Source: Cyanobium sp. Tous-M-B4
Lineage (GTDB): Bacteria; Cyanobacteriota; Cyanobacteriia; PCC-6307; Cyanobiaceae
NCBI RefSeq assembly: GCF_024345395.1
Contig: NZ_JAGQBA010000002.1
Location: forward strand, 372,001 to 436,000
Direction: 5' to 3'
Length of the DNA stretch: 64,000 bases
The position numbers and the translations under genes were made by a program. The notes beneath the pieces are model-generated. The model had not been told where the DNA came from and made no database searches. It saw only the letters and a program-made list of their open reading frames with translations. Positions 1 to 8,506 of this stretch are shown here, one piece after another; position 1 is the first letter of the stretch, and each line of letters begins with the position of its first letter.

Positions 1-580
1 GGTGATCGGCGGCGGTGGGGGAGGGGGCGAGGGCGTTGAGGGAACTGGAGGAGAAATCCATAAGATGGCCACGCAGGGCAAGCAGGCCCTGGCGGGAGCG
101 TGTCTTCACCGTGCCCAGGGGTATCTGCAGGTGTTCGGCGATCGTCGACTGACTCATGCCCTCGTAGTAGGCCAGTTCCAGTACCTGGCGCTGGTTGGGG
201 TGAATGCGTGCCAGGGCGCTGCGCATGCGCTCGGCCAGATCCCCCAGCTCCGCCCAGTCGTGGGGGCTGCGGGTGTGCCCGCCTAGAAGCTGGGTAGACC
301 AGCGCTGCAGCAGATGCCAGCGATTGCGTTGCTGGCTGAGGCGGTTGATCGCCATCGAGCGGGTGAGCAGCAGCAGGTAGGCGAGCACCGGCCCGCGGCT
401 GGCGTCGTAGCGCTCTTGGCGCCAGTAGCGCAGGAAAACGTCCTGCAAAAGATCTTCCGCCGCGGCGCTGTCGCGGCAGAGACGCAGCGCCAAGCGGTAG
501 ACAGCAGGGCTGTAGGCGTCGTAGAGGCCGGCCAGATCGTCGGGCGGCGGTGGCGAGAGTTTGTAATCGTTGACGACCAT
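1..580 (-). CDS. ECF-type RNA polymerase sigma factor (partial, cut by left edge)
   Basis: The frame opens at an ATG (578-580) and stays open to the window edge, giving 193 visible residues; the C-terminus is outside. A region 2 helix with AAAEDLLQDVFLRYWRQ lies near residues 39-55, which is the core-polymerase and -10 binding part of extracytoplasmic-function sigma factors. A region 4 helix-turn-helix spans about 117-171, including YYEGMSQSTIAEHLQIPLG. There is no region 1 or 3, as expected for ECF factors. Such factors are normally controlled by an anti-sigma factor encoded next to them, which here would lie off the left edge. The nearest genes upstream are the haloperoxidase and the Cys-rich protein, but no regulatory link is visible. 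Family call is firm; the stimulus is unknown. Confidence 0.9.
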   Translation of the reverse strand, partial: MVVNDYKLSPPPPDDLAGLYDAYSPAVYRLALRLCRDSAAAEDLLQDVFLRYWRQERYDASRGPVLAYLLLLTRSMAINRLSQQRNRWHLLQRWSTQLLGGHTRSPHDWAELGDLAERMRSALARIHPNQRQVLELAYYEGMSQSTIAEHLQIPLGTVKTRSRQGLLALRGHLMDFSSSSLNALAPSPTAADH

Positions 581-2803
581 GCAGCGAACTGGGATCTGTA
601 GGTTCTACCAGCTGCTTGTGGGATTGGTTTTAAGTCTGTGGCTTCTACCCATCCTGCGATCGGTTGCTGCTTGGGTCGCACCTTGATCAGCTTTGCTGGG
701 TGAACAGGGCTATGGGTTTGGATTCATTCTGGAGGGTCGGTGTGCAGTGGCAGCATTGGACGAAAGCAATGTGCTGGCTATGGCCTGCTGTGATCTTGGT
801 GAGGGACTGCGAAATCGATCTCCTAGAAGTCTTTCCCAATCACTGATCATTAGGGATGGTAAGTTTGTACGGCTTAGTTTTTTCTCCCAATTAACTTCTC
901 CCAATTCGGACGAATCTAAGTATCGGCTTTCCGCAGTATTTAACGCTTTTGTTGGTTACTTAGAGATTCATCAGCCTCGGCTTCCATAGGCTTAATCAGC
1001 TATTGGACACAGATTCCGGCAGGCCGCGAGCGGACTCAATTTTTATTTTGCCAGTTGCCCAACTGAATTTGGTGTGTTTTGTAACCGTCTCATGGGACTG
1101 AATGGCTGGCCAATCGCATATTGGCAAGGCGCTCGACACCTTGCTTTGTTTGCAGTCTCGATCAATGAGAACGACTCAGGTAGAGGGTGTTTGCTCGCTC
1201 TCGCGGACCTCTACTCTAGAGCCTGGGTGTGGGGTGTGCTTAATCCACCTACTCGGGTAGTTAAATCTAGGCCCTGCGAAACTTGGCTTAGAATTTATAT
1301 TTTAAGTGAGCGCTAGCAGAGGCCGACATGTTGCATATAAATCACCATTTTCCCCCTGCCTCGCCCAGCGCAGCGCTGACTTTCTGATCGCGGTTGTGCG
1401 CCCTAGCCGGCAAGCAACCGGCAGGTGAAACTGGATAGTCATCTCACGTGGACTTTCGAGCGATTCAGTCACCTGAGTTGATGGCCGAGCAGTAGCCCGG
1501 AGATACCACGATCCGCGCCATGCGCAGACATGGCATCAGCAATGGCAGGCCGTATGACGATATCTGTCACAACGTATTTGCTTAGCGTACCTATCGGTGC
1601 GACACGAGTTTGCTGACTTGTGCCAAGGCCCTGTTGCAGATCGTTTCCGATTGGTGGTGAATCGATATAGCAGGCACTGGGATCGTGACGGGCCTATGCG
1701 GGAAGTTTCCAACCGCTATCGGGAGGATCATGGAGTAATAACCCCGGCCGCGCCAAGCTGGGCAGCCTGGCGAGCAAAACCCTTCGATCTGATGGGATTT
1801 GGTCGATCACTGAGGTCATCGCTGCCCTCGCTTACGTCATCAATGGACTGCTAAACAGGCAGGTAAGGTAAAGCCCCTATAATTACTTGTAATAGGCCTT
1901 AGATTTATTGTATTATTGAGAGACAATGTTATAGGCTGAATATATCTTAATAAGTCTAGCCGCTCCCTTGTTGTATCTTCATGCGGTGTAATCGTGATGG
2001 TTGTCAAAAGAGCTCACTTGCGTGATCCGGTCGTTTCGGATCTGGGAATTTTGCTTTGGCTTGCTGTGGCATGCAGGTGACGTTGCGGCAGATGCGGGAG
2101 GGCTTTGTGTGCCTGATTCATATCGACTATGCTCCCATCGCGGCTGTTGCTGATCACGAGTATATGCTCTAAAGGGTGTAGTCCCTCCCGGCTTTGATGG
2201 ATCTCACTTTTTTGACTGCATTCAATTGCGAATGCTTTTTGATAGGATTTTGACCTCATATGCTTCAATTGATCAAGTCGCGACTGAATTATTTCGCTTA
2301 TGGATATCATCGGCCTCTTCGGCTTAAGTGCGGATTCACTTATGATAGGTGTGTAGCAATTGCCTGTGTACGCTCAAGGCTAAATAGCTAATAGCCCATT
2401 TGGTCAATAGTACGGATGTTGCATCGTCTTTGATGAGTTTGGAATCTTGCTTAGTTACCCATGGCTGGATCCATAAATATAAGTACATCTAATGCCCGGA
2501 GCGGCTGAAAATTGAATGTTGCCGGACTCTAGGTTCTTGGGCTTAACATTCTAGGTATATCTATGTTTCCTATTGTAGCAAGTTGCGATAAATCGCGGCC
2601 AAATACAAATCTTGGAGGATTTTGGAGCGTCACCGCTGGAGCTGGAGTAGTACGTCAAATTGCTTGGGGCTAGATCGATGAATTGCCACTTTTAGTGGAT
2701 CTGGCAATGCTAAATCTGTATGATAGTAGATCGCATTAAGCACTCAGGGGTAGTGCTAATGCGATCTTGGCCTAATAATATAAATTGTATGGTGGGACTC
2801 TTA
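581..2803. other. 2.2 kb AT-rich stretch without a convincing gene
   Basis: Short open frames occur here (for example about 1074-1316, 1597-1854 and 2014-2310). Their products show no recognisable domain, consistent start region or credible composition. Base composition is clearly more AT-rich than the flanking conserved genes, especially after about 1860. A short run reading RHGIS near 1520-1535 faintly recalls IS3-type transposase OrfA, but nothing around it supports a transposase. I read this as non-coding or decayed sequence, possibly part of an island with the haloperoxidase gene. Small RNAs cannot be excluded. Confidence 0.55.
2729..2766 (-). terminator. Stem-loop downstream of the haloperoxidase gene
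   Basis: GATCGCATTAAGCAC (2729-2743) and GTGCTAATGCGATC (2753-2766) are complementary apart from one bulged A, separated by a 9-base loop. The hairpin lies about 40 bases past the stop of the minus-strand haloperoxidase gene. No strong U-run follows, so it is a weak intrinsic terminator candidate or a 3' stabilising structure. Confidence 0.45.
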
Positions 2804-4375
2804 TCAACTCCACAGGCTGGAGACTTCTTTGAAGACAGCGCTGCCTATTGCTTGGCCTAGTTGGAGTCCCTGTTCATTGCCATCATCAAAGTGGATTCCC
2901 CCATAAATCCTTGAGATGCCAGATTCTTTCCAGGCATCTTCCCATGTATCCCACTTGAGCCTAACAGGAATATTCTTATTTTTTTCAATTAGGGAAGTTG
3001 TCTTGATTGATGCTCCAAATTTTTCACTTCCAGTTATTTCCTCAATAAATTTTCCGGCTGCCGAAGAGAAAGTGCTATGCCCAGATACGAACTCTGAGAA
3101 AGGTGGGGAGTAGCCGCTTCCAGGTGTTTGGTATGTGACCCAGTCTTTTCCATTAATCTCTTTGGTCTTTTGGGCGTCACGAGAATAGGCATCAAATACG
3201 TATTGCCCAGTGATATCATCTTTTTCCCCAAGAAGTCCAAGCCTGCTGAGCTCCCTAATGGCTGTCAGGGGACGCGTGTAGTCAGTTTCAGTCTTTAAGC
3301 CCCATGCAGCAACGGAAGCACTGAGGAGAGATTGACCAATGCCAAAAAATAGTTTTGCGTCGTCAGCAAGATTATTGTCGAACTTTTCTGAAGCATATTT
3401 TCCAAACTCCATCCATGAACCTGGTGGAAACCCTGTGCCAGCACCATCCTCCCAGAATTCAGCAATGAGTTTTTGCTTGGGATTGAGATTTGCACTGGCT
3501 TCGACTACCCGTTCGGCTTGATTGATGAATTCAGGATTGATCCACTTCCCTACCAAGTCTTTCGAGATCTTTTTGGTTTTGTCCCCAACAGTGATCTTGC
3601 CTTTGTCGAGGTTGACATCGGCATCCTTGATTAACAGAAAAGGTTCGGGATCCTTAAGGTCGGCTTTGAGGTTTTCTAGCTCGTTTTTGCCAAGAATCTG
3701 ACTTACTTCCCCCCATTGCGGAGTGAGAAACTGCTGCAAGCCACTAGTAGGAACATCTCCAACATTAAACTCGGGCGTCCAGCTGTCTAGGCTTTCGATA
3801 TCGTTGGGGCCTGAGTTTGTTGGCAAAAAGTTTGAAGTATCAGACGCGCCATCATTTTTGTAGGATTTTGCAATTGCAGAGGCAACTTTTTGACTAATCT
3901 TAGACGCTAAATCGTTAGCTTTGGCTCCAAGATCTCTGAAATTTTTGCTAGCTACATCCTCAAAAATGGCTTTGGCGCCAGGGGCCTCATTGCGCATAGC
4001 CTTAACTGTCGAGTCAAGGACCACATTGTTAATGAAATCTCGCTTGTACTCCTTGCTCCTTCCCTTCAGGAAGGCCTCGGCCGTTCTCTCAGCTGAGTTG
4101 ATCAGCGAAGTAAGAGAGCTCTTCTTAAGGCTTGAATTAAATGAATCCTCAAAGATCTGATAAGATTCGTAGAGAGCGCTGCCCATAAGGCCATAAAAGC
4201 GAGCTGCAATGGTTGGCCCGAACCTTCCATTAATCAACACTGACTTGCTTTCTACAGCATCTGTAGCAGCCCCTGCGAGTTTAAAGGCAAGAGTTGTTGA
4301 TCCGTCTGTTGACCGCGCTTCTGTGTTTAGGGTGGCTGCGTCGGGATTGGCGCGAACTAGAACGGGCTTGCCCAA
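2804..4375 (-). CDS. Vanadium-dependent haloperoxidase (PAP2 superfamily)
   Basis: This 523-residue protein oxidises halides (bromide, iodide or chloride) with hydrogen peroxide using bound vanadate. All expected vanadate-pocket residues are visible: Lys361 and Arg368 in LKTETDYTRPL, Ser431-Gly432-His433 in EFVSGHSTFSSAA, and Arg489 with the catalytic His495 in SRIYGGIHFDD. The length suits the bacterial vanadium haloperoxidase/chloroperoxidase group rather than ordinary PAP2 phosphatases. The best start is a TTG at 4375: the frame is closed by a TAA only eight codons upstream, and no ATG or GTG precedes the conserved part. No clear ribosome binding site is seen. No obvious signal peptide. 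The gene is markedly more AT-rich than its neighbours, which suggests acquisition. Halide preference cannot be read from sequence. Confidence 0.9.
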   Translation of the reverse strand: MGKPVLVRANPDAATLNTEARSTDGSTTLAFKLAGAATDAVESKSVLINGRFGPTIAARFYGLMGSALYESYQIFEDSFNSSLKKSSLTSLINSAERTAEAFLKGRSKEYKRDFINNVVLDSTVKAMRNEAPGAKAIFEDVASKNFRDLGAKANDLASKISQKVASAIAKSYKNDGASDTSNFLPTNSGPNDIESLDSWTPEFNVGDVPTSGLQQFLTPQWGEVSQILGKNELENLKADLKDPEPFLLIKDADVNLDKGKITVGDKTKKISKDLVGKWINPEFINQAERVVEASANLNPKQKLIAEFWEDGAGTGFPPGSWMEFGKYASEKFDNNLADDAKLFFGIGQSLLSASVAAWGLKTETDYTRPLTAIRELSRLGLLGEKDDITGQYVFDAYSRDAQKTKEINGKDWVTYQTPGSGYSPPFSEFVSGHSTFSSAAGKFIEEITGSEKFGASIKTTSLIEKNKNIPVRLKWDTWEDAWKESGISRIYGGIHFDDGNEQGLQLGQAIGSAVFKEVSSLWS

Positions 4376-4716
4376 ATTAATAGGTTGAAAAAGTTTTTAC
4401 ATATTAACTGTACTGCGGAATTCACCCCTTCCCGCTCATTTCTCTTTTGGCTGAGGATATCTGGTTTAAAAGTTAATAGAAAACTTCTTTGGTGAGAAGA
4501 GCTTTCTGTTGGCTCTTGAGTCCTTTGTGTGGCTTCCCTTGCTTCATTGGAGGGCCTTGCCTCTCTTTTGCTCGATGACTGGCTGCGCTCCAGGGCTATG
4601 ACGCTTGATCGAGGGTTGTTGGGTTTTGCTTGCTGTTGGTCGCGGATGGGGCGGAAGGGCGGGGCCTGCCACGATGCAGGCCTCAGTGATGGACTGTCTT
4701 GCTTGAGACGTCTGGA
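4376..4716. other. Intergenic gap with no supported feature
   Basis: This gap of about 340 bases lies between the haloperoxidase start and the stop of the Cys-rich gene. It must hold the haloperoxidase promoter on the minus strand. The first 150 bases are AT-rich and the remainder GC-rich. No gene or clear hairpin was recognised. Confidence 0.4.
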
Positions 4717-4947
4717 TTAATTGGCTGCGCAACAGCTTTTGGCTTTTCCGGCACATCCGCCACTCGGCTTGGCTGCACAGCAACCTTTTTGAGTGCCTGA
4801 GCCGCATCCTCCCATCATCAGTTCTTGCTTGGCGCCACAGGCACCCTTGGGGCCGCATGACCCTGCATATGCTGGCAACCCGACCGCTGCTGCGGAGATC
4901 GCGACAGCTCCAAGAGCAGTACGAAGGCGGCTGGAAAGTGAAGGCAT
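4717..4947 (-). CDS. Small secreted Cys-rich protein (unknown function)
   Basis: A 76-residue protein. Residues 1-28 form a typical Sec signal peptide: a basic start (MPSLSSRLR), a hydrophobic Ala/Val core, and a cut site after AYA. The mature part of about 48 residues is Gly/Lys-rich and holds eight cysteines, including two CC pairs (GCCAAK and SCCAAN). Such composition suggests a periplasmic metal-binding peptide (metallothionein-like) or the precursor of a modified metallophore of the bufferin/HvfA kind. It lacks the repeated EGKCG motif of HvfA, and no DUF692 (MNIO) modifying enzyme is visible in the window. It stands alone between two non-coding gaps. That it is a gene is likely from the clean signal peptide; the function is not recognised. 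Confidence 0.65.
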   Translation of the reverse strand: MPSLSSRLRTALGAVAISAAAVGLPAYAGSCGPKGACGAKQELMMGGCGSGTQKGCCAAKPSGGCAGKAKSCCAAN

Positions 4948-5435
4948 GACAAATGAGAAAAGACATACTTATTACCGGTTCAGAGGTGAACTGGTTTTCG
5001 TGGGGTTGTCGGACCGAGCTCGAACCGTGACAGGCTGATTAGGAAAATGTGAGTTGGTGGCTGGAGGCTGGCGTTTAGGGCGTGCAGTACTAGGGGCTCA
5101 GGTGGCTATTGCGCATAGGCCAGCAGCCGGCTTGCTGGAGTAGGGGGGGGGGCCTAGAGCTGACGCAGATTTGTGGAAGCTTCCAGCTCCAGGAGGCTCC
5201 GATTTGGTGTGCGCAACCGTGCTGGTGCAGCTTGGGGTGGAGAGTTGAAGGCTCGTCGGCGAAGGCGTCGAGCTTGAGGGTGAGTGGAACTTGGCTGGGT
5301 AGGTGGGTCCAGGGGGTAGCGCTCTACTTGAGCTCGACGCCCTGCTCACCGTTACACGTAGTCTGGTTGAGATTTGCTTTTGGCCTAGCGGCTCGCTAGT
5401 AGGCCAGTGCAGAGAGGATGAGAGAAGCCAGTCTC
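4948..5435. other. Intergenic gap with a poly-G run and hairpins
   Basis: No gene is supported in these roughly 490 bases. It holds a run of ten G (5143-5152), preceded by a perfect 6-bp stem CCAGCA...TGCTGG (5120-5138). Near the GAP-family gene lie two hairpins: GGCCTAGCG/CGCTAG..GGCC at 5382-5405 and TGAGAGA/TCTCTCA at 5419-5438. The second overlaps the GAP stop codon. Neither is followed by a U-run on the minus strand. Confidence 0.5.
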
Positions 5436-6122
5436 TCAGCTCAGCCGCAGGCCCTCGATGCCCTGCCAGCCCAGATAGATCGCCAGGGCCACGCTCACCA
5501 GGCCCACCAGCAGGTCGCCCTTGGCGAACAGCCACTGCTTGCCCCGCTCCAGCAGGGGCAGCACGCGCTCTGGGCCGGCTAGCAGCAGGGCCAGCAGCGG
5601 CAGCAGCAGCAGGCTGGCGCTCACCAAGCTGAATGCCCCAGTGGCCAGCAGCTCCTGGCCGCGGCCGAGCCCCGCTGACAGCAGGCTGCTGGCGGACTTG
5701 GCAAACAGAAATAGATCGTCGGGGCTGGCCACCTGCAAGCCGGCACTGATGGCCAGCAGCAGCGGCAGGGGCAGGGCACAGAACTGATCGAGGCGGCGCG
5801 TCCAGCCCGGCGGCCCCGCACCCTCTTCATTTTTATTCAGCAGCTCCTTCGCCCCCAGCCCCAGCAGGGCGCCGGCGGCCAGCAGGTCGAGGCCGGTGAG
5901 GTGGACGCTGCCCTTGTCCATGCTCAGCAGCAGGCCGTGGCCCACCGTGAGCAGCAGGGTTACGGCCAGGGCGGCGGTGACCAGCCAGCCCGCCACAAAC
6001 AGCCCGCCGCGCTGCAGGGGTTTGGGGCCGAGCAGCAGCAGCAGCAGCAGGCCGATGTGCAGCGGCGAAAAGCCGATCGCCAATCCAAAAGCTGCTAGCT
6101 CGCTGAGCAGGTTGGTACTCAT
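5436..6122 (-). CDS. GAP/Sap-family membrane protein (DUF2910-like)
   Basis: A 228-residue integral membrane protein with about six hydrophobic segments, starting LLSELAAFGLAIGFSPLHIG and ending in a last segment near GLVSVALAIYLGWQGIEGL. The N-terminal segment followed by a repeat of the same fold is typical of the GAP/Sap family, named after mycobacterial proteins implicated in surface glycolipid export. The wider fold recalls LysE/cytochrome-biogenesis-type transporters. The substrate in cyanobacteria is unknown. Its ATG overlaps the stop of the upstream phosphatase gene by 4 bp (ATGA), so it is the last gene of the zwf-opcA-cobB run and translationally coupled. Confidence 0.7.
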   Translation of the reverse strand: MSTNLLSELAAFGLAIGFSPLHIGLLLLLLLGPKPLQRGGLFVAGWLVTAALAVTLLLTVGHGLLLSMDKGSVHLTGLDLLAAGALLGLGAKELLNKNEEGAGPPGWTRRLDQFCALPLPLLLAISAGLQVASPDDLFLFAKSASSLLSAGLGRGQELLATGAFSLVSASLLLLPLLALLLAGPERVLPLLERGKQWLFAKGDLLVGLVSVALAIYLGWQGIEGLRLS

Positions 6123-6763
6123 GGTGCGGTCCTTATCGGGGCATTCCAGCGCACGATCGTGCGCCGTTCCCGCTCGTGGCCGAGCACCGACAGCGTGGCC
6201 GTATTCAGGTTGAACAGGGCCCCGCCTGCAGCACCCAGCCCCAGCCAGCTGCCCGCCAAGCTGCGCAAAATATGGCCGTGGGCTACCAGGGCAACGGCGC
6301 CCAGCTCGGCCTGGGAGGCCACCAGGGATTCGGCTAGGGCGATCACCCGCCGGCAGCGCTGCTCCACTTCCAGGCAGCTTTCACCGTCTGGGCAGCCGTG
6401 GCTCCATAAGGTCCAGTCGGGCACCTGGGCGCGGATCTCGGCGGTGCTGATGCCCTCGTAGCGGCCGTAGTCCCACTCCTGCAGGTCGGGGCAGATCTGG
6501 GCGCCCTCCCCCAGGCCCGCCAGCTCGGCGGTGCGCCGGGCCCGTTGCAGCGGACTCACCAGCACCGCCGCAAAGCGCTGGCTTGCCAGCCCTGGCGCTA
6601 AGGCCCGGGCCTGCGCCTCGCCCTCCGGCAGCAGGGGCAGGTCGGTGCGGCCGGTGTGGCGCCCGTCGCGGGCCCAGCTGGTCATCCCATGGCGCAGCAG
6701 CCACAGTTCGAGCTGGGGAGGCGTGCTGAATGTTTCGGGCAGCTTGCCCAGCAGCTGAGTCAT
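6119..6763 (-). CDS. Histidine phosphatase family protein (phosphoglycerate-mutase-like)
   Basis: A 214-residue protein starting at the ATG at 6763. A TTG six codons earlier exists but lies inside the acylphosphatase gene. The phosphohistidine signature LWLLRHGMTSWARDGRH sits near the N-terminus, and the second catalytic histidine is in LVAHGHILRSLAG near the C-terminus, with an ETxW-like EWDYGRYEG between. Members include sugar phosphatases, alpha-ribazole phosphatase (CobC) and true mutases. Proximity to a cobyrinate synthase gene raises the CobC possibility, but the protein also sits among sugar-phosphate genes, so substrate is undecided. Confidence 0.85.
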   Translation of the reverse strand: MTQLLGKLPETFSTPPQLELWLLRHGMTSWARDGRHTGRTDLPLLPEGEAQARALAPGLASQRFAAVLVSPLQRARRTAELAGLGEGAQICPDLQEWDYGRYEGISTAEIRAQVPDWTLWSHGCPDGESCLEVEQRCRRVIALAESLVASQAELGAVALVAHGHILRSLAGSWLGLGAAGGALFNLNTATLSVLGHERERRTIVRWNAPIRTAP

Positions 6764-6764
6764 T

Positions 6765-7067
6765 TCAGCGACGGACTTCAAACCAGTCGGTGCCGGCGGC
6801 GGCCACCTGGCTGCTAGCCACGCTGTTCACCACCGCATCAGCCGGGCCCTTCTCGCACCACAGCCGCAGCTCGGTGAGCTCCTGCGGGCAGCCCTCAGCT
6901 TCTATCTCCACCGAACCATCGGAGCAGTTGCGCACCCAGCCGCTCAAGCCAAGATCCTGGGCTCGCAGTTTGCAGGCGGCCCGGTAGCCCACCCCATGCA
7001 CCTGGCCGCGCACGATCAAACGCCAGCGTTCTTGCTGGATCTGGGGCCGGGGTTCGTGGGGCTGCAC
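6765..7067 (-). CDS. Acylphosphatase
   Basis: Hydrolyses carboxyl-phosphate bonds of acyl phosphates. The family core WRLIVRGQVHGVGYRAACK carries the phosphate-binding loop and catalytic Arg, followed by SGWVRNCSDGSVEIEAEG with the catalytic Asn. The open frame continues upstream to 7190 inside cobB, but that part is low-complexity and the family is only about 90-100 residues. I therefore choose the GTG at 7067 (100 residues), which overlaps the end of cobB by 52 bp; a TTG at the start of LIVRGQ would be the next option. The stop is 1 bp before the next gene's ATG, so it is part of the same transcript. Confidence 0.8.
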   Translation of the reverse strand: MQPHEPRPQIQQERWRLIVRGQVHGVGYRAACKLRAQDLGLSGWVRNCSDGSVEIEAEGCPQELTELRLWCEKGPADAVVNSVASSQVAAAGTDWFEVRR

Positions 7068-8506
7068 GAAGCGGCGCTCGTCGGCAGCGGCGCGGCGCGC
7101 GCGGCTGCGGCTGCCAGGCGTGAGGGAATCACCGGGCATCCAGCCCAGTGGAGGTGCAGCCAGCTGGCGTGCACGTTCGGCGCTGTCCATCCTTCGCTCC
7201 GGGTTGCGGTCCCCCAGCCGTCAAGCTGCCACAGCCCACCGCCGGCTGCCACAGAGTTGTCGCAGTTGGATAGGGGCTCCAGTTGCCAGCGGTGAAATTC
7301 ATGGCCGCAAAAGCTCTCGCCCGGCTGCACCAGCAAGCCATTGGCCGTGGCGGTAGCCGTGCGATAGCCCAGGCTCAGGGCGCCTTTGCGGGCCTGGAAG
7401 GGCAGCACGCCCGCCATTGGCTGCAGCTGCCCCTCGCTATCGGCCAGCTGCTCGCCCAGCAGCAGCAGGCCGCCGCATTCGGCCACCAGCGGCAGCCCAG
7501 CCGCCGCTGCCCGGGCCAGGTCGCCCAGGCTGCGCCGGCTTGCCGCCAGCTGGGCCGTGTGCAGCTCCGGGTAGCCCCCCGGCAGCAGCACCGCCCGGCA
7601 GCCCTCGGGTAGGGGCTCATCGGCCAAGGGGCTCCAGGCCAGCGGCTCCAGCCCCACCGCCTCGAGCAGCTCGCCGGCCTCCGGATAGCGGAAATGGAAG
7701 GCCGCATCGCTGGCGATCGCCACCGGCAGGGGCTGGGAGCTCGGTTGCGGGTTGGAGCTCTGCCGCAGGCGCTGGGGGCTCTGGCGCAGGCACCAGCTGA
7801 TCGGATTTTCGGCCCCTGGCTCGGCTGCTGGTGGGGCCAGGAGGGGCAGCAGCTGCTCCAGGTCTAGGTGGCGGGCGGCCAGCTCGGCCCACTGCTCCTG
7901 GCGCTGCTCAAGGTCTTGCAGCTCCCCAGGCGGCAGCAGACCCAAGTGACGGGAGGGCAGCTCCAGGCTGGGGTGGTGCGGCAGAACCCCCAGCAGCGGC
8001 ACCTCGATGCTGGCCAGCGCTTCTGCCAGCAGGGCGTGGTGGCGCTCGCTGCCCACCCGGTTGAGCACCACCCCGGCCAGCTGCACCACTGGTGGGCCAT
8101 GGTCGCGGAAGCCCCGCACCAGCGCCGCCAGGGAGCCCGCCTGCCGCGACGCTTCCACCACAAACACCACCGGCAGGCCGAGCTGGGCCGCCACCGCTGC
8201 CGAGCTGCCCTCACTGCTGGGGCCGCGGCCATCGAACAGGCCCATCACCCCTTCCACCAGCGCCAAGTCGGCCCGGCTGCCGTGCCAGGTGAAGCAGCGC
8301 TCCAGCCACTCGGGCCCGCACAGCAGCGGATCGAGGTTGCGGCAGGTGTGGCCGCTCACCCGGCTGAGCAGCTGGGGATCGAGGTAGTCGGGCCCCACCT
8401 TGAAGGGCTGCAAACCCAGGCTCTGCGACCGGGCCCAGGCCGCCAGGCACAGCGACAGCAGGGTCTTGCCGCTACCGCTGCTGGGCGCGGCGATCAGACA
8501 GGCCAT
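7016..8506 (-). CDS. cobB: Cobyrinate (hydrogenobyrinate) a,c-diamide synthase
   Basis: An ATP- and glutamine-dependent amidotransferase of corrinoid (vitamin B12-type) synthesis that amidates the a and c side chains. The N-terminal half is a P-loop dethiobiotin-synthetase-like domain with SSGSGKTLLSLCLA at residues 8-21 and the conserved FKVGPDYLDPQL. The C-terminal half is a class I glutamine amidotransferase-like domain with the nucleophile in LVAECGGLLLLG and the conserved CGHEFHRW. Length of 496 is slightly above the family norm; the last 40 residues are low-complexity and overlap acylphosphatase. The ATG directly follows the opcA stop. Also called CbiA in anaerobic-pathway organisms such as cyanobacteria. 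Confidence 0.9.
   Translation of the reverse strand: MACLIAAPSSGSGKTLLSLCLAAWARSQSLGLQPFKVGPDYLDPQLLSRVSGHTCRNLDPLLCGPEWLERCFTWHGSRADLALVEGVMGLFDGRGPSSEGSSAAVAAQLGLPVVFVVEASRQAGSLAALVRGFRDHGPPVVQLAGVVLNRVGSERHHALLAEALASIEVPLLGVLPHHPSLELPSRHLGLLPPGELQDLEQRQEQWAELAARHLDLEQLLPLLAPPAAEPGAENPISWCLRQSPQRLRQSSNPQPSSQPLPVAIASDAAFHFRYPEAGELLEAVGLEPLAWSPLADEPLPEGCRAVLLPGGYPELHTAQLAASRRSLGDLARAAAAGLPLVAECGGLLLLGEQLADSEGQLQPMAGVLPFQARKGALSLGYRTATATANGLLVQPGESFCGHEFHRWQLEPLSNCDNSVAAGGGLWQLDGWGTATRSEGWTAPNVHASWLHLHWAGCPVIPSRLAAAAARAAPLPTSAASCSPTNPGPRSSKNAGV

Noticed and set aside
1406-1422. GCCGG/CCGGC five-base hairpin
   Set aside because: Too short and without T-run or flanking gene to call a terminator.
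1360-1860. Possible degraded transposase (RHGIS-like phrase, short frames)
   Set aside because: Only five residues resemble IS3 OrfA; no further similarity, terminal repeats or target duplication.
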